NCBI RefSeq assembly: GCF_037055355.1
Contig: NZ_CP146350.1
Coordinates: forward strand, 6,223,001-6,287,000
DNA length: 64,000 nt
Origin: Streptomyces sp. DG1A-41
GTDB taxonomy: Bacteria > Actinomycetota > Actinomycetes > Streptomycetales > Streptomycetaceae
Direction: 5' to 3'
Under the pieces are notes generated by a model that did not search any database, had not been told where the DNA came from, and worked only from the letters and a program-made list of their open reading frames with translations. The position numbers and the translations under genes are program-made. Numbering within the stretch: position 1 is the stretch's first letter; each line of letters starts with the position of its first letter. Below are positions 59,962-64,000 of this stretch, piece by piece.

Positions 59962-61020
59962 ATGACCCACCAGTGGCGCGGAATCATCGAGGAGTACCGG
60001 GACCGCCTGCCGGTATCCGACACCACGCCGGTCGTGACGCTCCGCGAGGGCGGCACGCCGCTCGTGCCCGCGCAGGTGCTCTCCGAGCGCACGGGCTGCG
60101 AGGTCCACCTCAAGGTGGAGGGCGCGAATCCGACCGGGTCCTTCAAGGACCGCGGTATGACCATGGCCATCACCAGGGCCAAGGAGGAGGGCGCGAAGGC
60201 CGTCATCTGCGCCTCCACCGGCAACACGTCGGCCTCGGCCGCCGCGTACGCCGTGCGGGCCGGGATGGTCTGTGCCGTGCTCGTGCCGCAGGGCAAGATC
60301 GCGCTCGGGAAGATGGGCCAGGCCCTCGTGCACGGCGCGAAGATCCTCCAGGTCGACGGCAACTTCGACGACTGCCTCACGCTCGCGCGCGGCCTGAGCG
60401 ACAACTACCCCGTCGCTCTGGTCAATTCGGTCAATCCGGTGCGTATCGAGGGCCAGAAGACGGCCGCGTTCGAGATCGTGGACATGCTCGGCGACGCGCC
60501 CGACATCCACGTTCTGCCGGTGGGCAACGCGGGCAACATCACGGCCTATTGGAAGGGCTACAAGGAGTACGCCGCCGACGGCGTCGCCTCCCGGACGCCC
60601 CGGATGTGGGGTTTCCAGGCCTCCGGCAGCGCCCCGATCGTGCGCGGTGAGATCGTCAAGGACCCGTCGACCATCGCCACCGCCATCCGCATCGGCAACC
60701 CGGCCTCGTGGCAGTACGCGCTCGCCGCGCGGGAGGAGTCGGGCGGCTTCATCGACGAGGTGACGGACCGTGAGATCCTGCGTGCCTACCGGCTGTTGGC
60801 CTCGCAGGAGGGCGTCTTCGTCGAGCCCGCGTCCGCCGCGTCCGTCGCCGGTCTGCTGAAGGCCGCCGAGCAGGGCAAGGTCGACCCGGGGCAGCGGATC
60901 GTGTGCACCGTCACGGGCAACGGGCTGAAGGACCCCGACTGGGCCGTCGCCGGAGCCCCGCAGCCGGTCACCGTGCCCGTCGACTCGGCGGCCGCGGCGG
61001 AGCGCCTCGGACTGGCCTGA
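59962..61020 (+). CDS. thrC: Threonine synthase
   Basis: 352 aa PLP fold-II enzyme. PLP Lys62 in [29 protein letters not shown], the phosphate loop [15 protein letters not shown] and a C-terminal [10 protein letters not shown]. Converts O-phosphohomoserine to threonine. The usual Streptomyces length. Preceded by GGAGA before ATG. Confidence 0.97.
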   Translation: MTHQWRGIIEEYRDRLPVSDTTPVVTLREGGTPLVPAQVLSERTGCEVHLKVEGANPTGSFKDRGMTMAITRAKEEGAKAVICASTGNTSASAAAYAVRAGMVCAVLVPQGKIALGKMGQALVHGAKILQVDGNFDDCLTLARGLSDNYPVALVNSVNPVRIEGQKTAAFEIVDMLGDAPDIHVLPVGNAGNITAYWKGYKEYAADGVASRTPRMWGFQASGSAPIVRGEIVKDPSTIATAIRIGNPASWQYALAAREESGGFIDEVTDREILRAYRLLASQEGVFVEPASAASVAGLLKAAEQGKVDPGQRIVCTVTGNGLKDPDWAVAGAPQPVTVPVDSAAAAERLGLA

Positions 61021-61314
61021 CGTGCGCCGACGTGCCGAGCGCCGGTGTAACGCTCGACACGGTCCGGCGTAAGACGGCGCTTGGCCGGGGAGGTTCCCTA
61101 CGGGGGGTGCACAGGGGGCTTACGACACGCATCGTGCGCCTCCTGTGCGCCCTATGTCGCCACAGAACCTTCCTTCGATAGGCTGTACTGAACCCGCCCG
61201 CCGCATATGCCGCGGAGCCGCGCCGTCTCCGCGGCCCCCAGGGTTCTCGTACACCATCGAATGTCCATCCCACGTCATTCGACCATCACGCAGCTCAAGG
61301 AGAGTCATCGAGCG

Positions 61315-62244
61315 ATGGCCGGTCCAGCGTTCCGCGCCGCCGCCGTCCGGGTGCGCGTCCCCGCCACCAGCGCCAACCTCGGCCCGGGCTTCGACGCCCT
61401 CGGCCTCGCGCTGGGGTTGTACGACGACGTGGTCGTCCGGGTGGCCGACTCCGGGCTGCACATCGACATCGCGGGTGAGGGCAGCGAGACACTCCCGCGC
61501 GACGAGCAGCACCTTCTCGTACGTTCCCTGCGCACCGCCTTCGATCTGCTGGGTGGACAGCCGCGCGGCCTGGAAATCGTCTGCGCCAACCGCATTCCGC
61601 ACGGTCGGGGCCTGGGCTCCTCCTCGGCCGCCATCTGCGCCGGCATCGTCGCCGCCCGGGCCGTGACCATAGGCGCCGAGGCCAAGCTCGACGACACCGC
61701 GCTGCTGGAGCTCGCCACCGAGATCGAAGGCCACCCCGACAACGTCGCCGCGTGTCTGCTGGGCGGCTTCACGCTGTCCTGGATGGAGGGCGGCGCGGCC
61801 CGGGCGATCAGGATGGAGCCCGCCGATTCCATCGTTCCGGTGGTTTTCGTGCCCGGAAAGCCGGTACTCACCGAAACCGCGCGCGGCCTGCTCCCGCGCT
61901 CCGTGCCGCACGTCGACGCCGCCACCAACGCGGGCCGGGCCGCCCTGCTCGTCGAGGCCATGACCCGGCGCCCCGAGCTGCTGCTGCCCGCCACCGAGGA
62001 CCGCCTGCACCAGGAGTACCGCGCCCCGGCCATGCCCGAGAGCGCGGCGCTGGTGGAGCGGCTGCGGGCCGAGGGCGTCCCCGCGGTGATCTCCGGCGCC
62101 GGCCCCACGGTCATGGCGCTGGCCGACGCGGGCACCGCCGACAAGGTCGAGGCCCTGGCGGGCGCGGACTGGGCCGCGAACCGGCTGAGCCTCGATCCGC
62201 AGGGCGCGATCGTGCTGCCGCTCGCGACCTCCACGGACATTTAG
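61315..62244 (+). CDS. thrB: Homoserine kinase
   Basis: 309 aa GHMP kinase from ATG 61315. Motif 1 VPATSANLGPGFDALGLALG, motif 2 PHGRGLGSSSAAICAG, motif 3 VISGAGPTVMAL. Phosphorylates homoserine to O-phosphohomoserine for ThrC. A 294-bp gap from thrC probably contains its own promoter; a GGAGA lies 13 nt before the ATG. Confidence 0.96.
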   Translation: MAGPAFRAAAVRVRVPATSANLGPGFDALGLALGLYDDVVVRVADSGLHIDIAGEGSETLPRDEQHLLVRSLRTAFDLLGGQPRGLEIVCANRIPHGRGLGSSSAAICAGIVAARAVTIGAEAKLDDTALLELATEIEGHPDNVAACLLGGFTLSWMEGGAARAIRMEPADSIVPVVFVPGKPVLTETARGLLPRSVPHVDAATNAGRAALLVEAMTRRPELLLPATEDRLHQEYRAPAMPESAALVERLRAEGVPAVISGAGPTVMALADAGTADKVEALAGADWAANRLSLDPQGAIVLPLATSTDI

Positions 62245-62646
62245 AAGCGCACGGTTGCCGGATTTCGAGAGGGGGAATGTTTGTTGGATCCGGTAGTGTT
62301 AACCTCAAGTCTGCACCCGACCCCACCATGGCGAGGTGCCTCGTGTCCCCGTCCGGGACAGACATTCTTCCGGGAGCCCCCCAAACCGCACTGTGTTCCG
62401 TACGTCGGACCGTACGCCGTACACGGACACTGAGCGGGGCGCAGGGCATGCTCCGGAACCGGTGCGACCACGCCGCGTGACACTGACATTGGGTGCCACG
62501 GCATACGGAAGCGCCATCACCAGATTCCTCCGCCGCTGAGGCGGACCACCGCCCCGGCACGGTTCACACCACACGGACCGAAGCCGGACAGCACAACCGG
62601 TCGCCGAGCCAGACAGGCCGACGTCCGCTCCAGGGAAGGACCCTTC
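62245..62646. other. 402-bp leader region of rho
   Basis: Non-coding between thrB and rho. A plausible promoter region lies around 62275-62315 (GGTAGTGTTAACCTC), leaving an untranslated leader of over 300 nt. rho genes are often autoregulated by attenuation in such leaders. No clear structured riboswitch class is recognised. Confidence 0.45.
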
Positions 62647-64000
62647 GTGAGCGACACCACCGATCTGATGGGCGCACGTGTCGAGGAGACCGCTGCCGCG
62701 CCCGCCACGGACGCCTCCGCGCCTGCCACCGGTGCCGGCTCCCGGCGGCGCCGCGGTACCGGCCTCGAGGGCATGGTGCTGGCCGAGCTGCAACAGGTCG
62801 CATCCGGCCTCGGTATCAGGGGCACCGCGCGTATGCGCAAGAGCCAGCTGATCGAGGTCATCAAGGAGGCGCAGGCGTCCGGCGGCGCCGCCCCGGCCGC
62901 GAAGGCCGAGGCCCCCGCCGAGACCAAGCCGAAGCGCCGCGCCACCTCCAGGACCCGTACGGGGGACAACGCCGACAAGGCGGAGAAGAAGGCGGACGCG
63001 AAGCAGGCCTCCGAGGCCCCCGCAGAGAAGGCCGACAAGGCCGAGAACGCCGTGGCCCAGCAGCAGATCGAAATCCCCGGCCAGCCTGCCAGCGATGACG
63101 CGCCCTCCGAGCGCCGCCGTCGCCGGGCCACCGCCGACGCCGGCTCGCCGGCCGCCGCCGCTCCCGAGACGATCGCCGCCGAGGCGAAGAACGAGTCCAG
63201 GGGCGAGTCGCAGCCGCAGCAGCAGTCCCAGAACGACGCCAAGTCCGACGCGGGTGAGGGCGGCGAGGGCCGTCGTCGCGACCGCCGTGACCGTGGCCGG
63301 GACCGCGACCGCCGTGGCAACAAGGGCGACGACCAGCAGGGCGGCCAGCGCGGCCAGCAGAACCAGCAGAGCGGCGGCGGCCGTCAGGACCGTGACCGTC
63401 AGCGGGCCGATGAGGACGGGGACGACTTCGAGGGTGGCCGCCGTGGCCGTCGCGGGCGTTACCGCGACCGCCGTGGCCGTCGCGGCCGCGACGACATCGC
63501 CTCCGAGCCGCAGATCGCCGAGGACGACGTCCTGATCCCTGTCGCGGGCATCCTGGACATCCTCGACAACTACGCCTTCATCCGCACGAGCGGCTACCTG
63601 CCCGGCCCGAACGACGTGTACGTCTCCCTCGCCCAGGTCCGCAAGAACGGCCTGCGCAAGGGCGACCACATCACCGGTGCCGTCCGTCAGCCGAAGGAAG
63701 GCGAGCGCCGCGAGAAGTTCAACGCGCTGGTGCGCCTGGACTCCGTCAACGGCATGGCGCCCGAACACGGCCGCGGCCGCCCGGAGTTCAACAAGCTCAC
63801 GCCGCTGTACCCGCAGGACCGGCTCCGTCTGGAGACCGACCCGGGCGTGCTGACCACCCGCATCATCGACCTCGTGTCGCCGATCGGCAAGGGCCAGCGC
63901 GGTCTGATCGTGGCCCCGCCGAAGACCGGCAAGACCATGATCATGCAGGCGATCGCCAACGCGATCACGCACAACAACCCCGAGTGCCACCTGATGGTCG
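62647..64000 (+). CDS. rho: Transcription termination factor Rho (5' part, runs off the window)
   Basis: 451 codons visible from GTG 62647. The N-terminus begins with the Rho-N helix (GLEGMVLAELQQVASGLGIR, RMRKSQLIEVIKEAQ). A long Arg/Asp/Gln/Gly-rich insertion follows (about residues 80-290), typical of actinobacterial Rho. The cold-shock-like RNA-binding domain is at about 300-370 (VAGILDILDNYAFIRTSGYL), and the ATPase starts with IGKGQRGLIVAPPKTGKT (Walker A). The remaining ATPase core, with the Walker B, Q and R loops, lies beyond position 64000. Confidence 0.97.
   Translation, partial: MSDTTDLMGARVEETAAAPATDASAPATGAGSRRRRGTGLEGMVLAELQQVASGLGIRGTARMRKSQLIEVIKEAQASGGAAPAAKAEAPAETKPKRRATSRTRTGDNADKAEKKADAKQASEAPAEKADKAENAVAQQQIEIPGQPASDDAPSERRRRRATADAGSPAAAAPETIAAEAKNESRGESQPQQQSQNDAKSDAGEGGEGRRRDRRDRGRDRDRRGNKGDDQQGGQRGQQNQQSGGGRQDRDRQRADEDGDDFEGGRRGRRGRYRDRRGRRGRDDIASEPQIAEDDVLIPVAGILDILDNYAFIRTSGYLPGPNDVYVSLAQVRKNGLRKGDHITGAVRQPKEGERREKFNALVRLDSVNGMAPEHGRGRPEFNKLTPLYPQDRLRLETDPGVLTTRIIDLVSPIGKGQRGLIVAPPKTGKTMIMQAIANAITHNNPECHLMV

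Noticed and set aside
58972..60510. 512-aa minus-strand frame across hom and thrC
   Set aside because: Antisense to two certain biosynthetic genes; low-complexity His/Val/Gly composition typical of third-position GC shadows.
62876..63520. Repetitive Arg/Asp/Gln/Gly-coding DNA that could pass for a repeat array
   Set aside because: It is the normal low-complexity insertion of actinobacterial Rho, in frame with the rest of the gene.
62305..63990. 561-aa minus-strand frame across rho
   Set aside because: Antisense to the Arg-rich insertion of Rho; repetitive Ala/Val/Leu composition follows from the opposite-strand repeats.
1..64000. CRISPR array
   Set aside because: No series of regularly spaced identical repeats was seen; the repeated sequences are att copies, operators and terminal inverted repeats.

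Overview
The window is high-GC actinobacterial DNA, almost certainly Streptomyces. The right end carries the lysA-hom-thrC-thrB-rho gene order, starts are often GTG with strong Shine-Dalgarno sites, and an integrative element of the pSAM2/AICE type (rolling-circle Rep, FtsK-type transfer protein, Spd proteins, Xis/Int) sits in a tRNA-Arg(CCG) gene.

Layout. (1) 1-1050: chromosomal flank with a duplicated-domain membrane protein and a hairpin next to an old copy of the tRNA 3' end (1051-1093). (2) 1.05-21.5 kb: an older island. It holds two BlaI-repressor/M56-metallopeptidase pairs with matching palindromic operators, two COG4705-type membrane proteins, a two-component system, a PAP2-PAP2-DedA operon, an ECF sigma operon, a GNAT/TetR pair and an NTF2/HxlR pair, along with many decayed genes. 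It ends with a decayed xis-int remnant and a second tRNA-3'-end repeat (21488-21534). (3) 21.5-55.2 kb: a second, better preserved AICE bounded by perfect 47-bp repeats (21488-21534 and 55170-55216); the right copy is the 3' part of the intact tRNA-Arg. (4) 55.2-64 kb: core chromosome with a response regulator, nrtL (frameshifted here), lysA, hom, thrC, thrB and the start of rho.

The AICE carries an 18-kb defence cargo (21.9-39.8 kb). The first half looks DISARM-like: two DrmE-like proteins, a NERD/UvrD-type helicase, DrmA (frameshifted exactly in Walker A) and DrmB (DUF1998), in a tightly overlapping operon. The second half is a MORC-type restriction-modification operon: a cytosine-5 DNA methyltransferase, a GHKL/MORC ATPase, a helicase with an N-terminal Mrr-like nuclease domain, an unknown 206-aa protein, and a convergent Vsr-type endonuclease. 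An IS3-family insertion separates the halves where drmC might be expected, and an IS5-family copy follows vsr. The methyltransferase could serve both modules. A further accessory cluster (SCO4402-like protein, coiled-coil peptide, HNH endonuclease, a 168-bp inverted repeat) precedes the AICE backbone.

AICE backbone (43.7-54.2 kb): two GntR regulators with recognisable operator families, small regulatory and transfer proteins, TraB/FtsK, Spd-like proteins, Rep, Xis and Int. The integrase reading frame has an in-frame TAG at codon 55, so the element may be locked in place. Two apparent frameshifts (drmA and the normally intact core gene nrtL) fall at or near 5-nt G/C homopolymers, so assembly error must be excluded before reading biology into them.
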